Assembly (NCBI GenBank): GCA_902493665.1
Contig: CABUQL010000089.1
Coordinates: forward strand, 1-5,981
Source: an uncultured Eubacteriales bacterium
Lineage (GTDB): Bacteria > Bacillota > Clostridia > UMGS1810
DNA: 5,981 nt
Direction of reading: 5' to 3'
This document shows, piece by piece, positions 5,771 to 5,981 of this stretch. Each line of letters begins with the position of its first letter. Position 1 is the stretch's first letter. The position numbers and the translations under genes were made by a program. A model generated the notes under the pieces. It made no database searches and was not told the DNA's origin. It saw only the letters and a list, made by a program, of their open reading frames with translations.

Positions 5771-5981
5771 ATTTGTTGTTTTCGGCGTGCTGCTCAAAGC
5801 ATTTTTTCAATATCTCATCAAGTCTCTTAAAATCTTTTTTTAAATATAAATAACCGATAAGCGCTTCAAATCCGGTTGCGTGTCTGTAATCGATTATGTC
5901 GGCATTTTTTGCCGAAGTGGGGGATTTTGCATTGCGTCCCCGCTTGTATATTTTAATTTCTTCTTCTGTTAAATACGGCTC
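5769..5981 (-). CDS. mrnC: Mini-ribonuclease III, C-terminal half (partial)
   Basis: The last 70 codons of a gene that runs off the right edge. Mini-RNase III is an RNase III catalytic domain without the double-stranded RNA-binding domain, and in Bacillus subtilis it trims the ends of 23S rRNA precursors. The visible part reads LTEEEIKIYKRGRNAK (4-19 of the fragment), then KNADIIDYRHATGFEALIGYLYL (25-47), which is highly characteristic of the family. E39 in FEALIGYLYL is the second conserved acidic catalytic residue; the first, an aspartate near the N-terminus, lies outside the window. The full protein is usually about 130-140 residues, so roughly half is seen. It ends in a short polar tail (CFEQHAENNK). 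It is the upstream neighbour of the YitT-family gene and is probably co-transcribed with it. In many Firmicutes mrnC follows cysS, which could be looked for just right of the window. Confidence 0.93.
   Translation of the reverse strand, partial: EPYLTEEEIKIYKRGRNAKSPTSAKNADIIDYRHATGFEALIGYLYLKKDFKRLDEILKKCFEQHAENNK

Noticed and set aside
1..5981. A defence system, phage, integrative element or CRISPR array
   Set aside because: All long frames are recognisable housekeeping or transport genes of uniform composition. No integrase, transposase, spaced repeat series or att-like duplication was seen.

Overview
The window looks like chromosomal DNA from a low-GC Firmicute, most likely a gut- or rumen-type member of the Clostridia. 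The grounds are A/T-rich third positions, strong AGGAGG-type ribosome binding sites, TTG starts, a two-polypeptide transketolase, a YitT-family membrane protein and a Mini-RNase III gene. Species cannot be named from the sequence. No phage, transposase, CRISPR array, tRNA or rRNA was seen.

The window holds two convergent gene groups. On the + strand (2-2892) are the C-terminal end of an ABC permease, its overlapping ATPase, a PHP-domain phosphoesterase closed by a strong intrinsic terminator, and a separately transcribed diacylglycerol-kinase-family lipid kinase. The permease and ATPase resemble the uncharacterised TrpX/TrpY/TrpZ-like transporters (COG2984/COG4120/COG1101 type), whose substrate-binding protein would lie left of the window.

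On the - strand, read from the right edge leftward, are the 3' half of mrnC (Mini-RNase III), a YitT/DUF2179 membrane protein, and the N- and C-terminal subunits of a split transketolase. Gaps are 14 and 19 nt and the two transketolase genes overlap by 8 nt, so this is a tight operon whose promoter lies outside the window. Two of its genes (the YitT-family gene and the transketolase C-subunit) start with TTG behind good Shine-Dalgarno sequences.

The 220-nt gap between the convergent groups (2893-3112) is the least ordinary part. It holds a 17-bp stem that can terminate in both directions, a 20-bp direct repeat (19/20 identical, 115 nt apart), a 26-bp near-perfect palindrome directly against the transketolase stop codon, and one exact DnaA-box 9-mer. 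The palindrome with its flank looks like a dispersed extragenic repeat unit.

The coding content is mostly housekeeping: amino-acid-type uptake, nucleotide/RNA phosphate removal, lipid phosphorylation, 23S rRNA maturation and pentose phosphate interconversion. I found no convincing new multi-gene system. The findings are modest and are graded accordingly.
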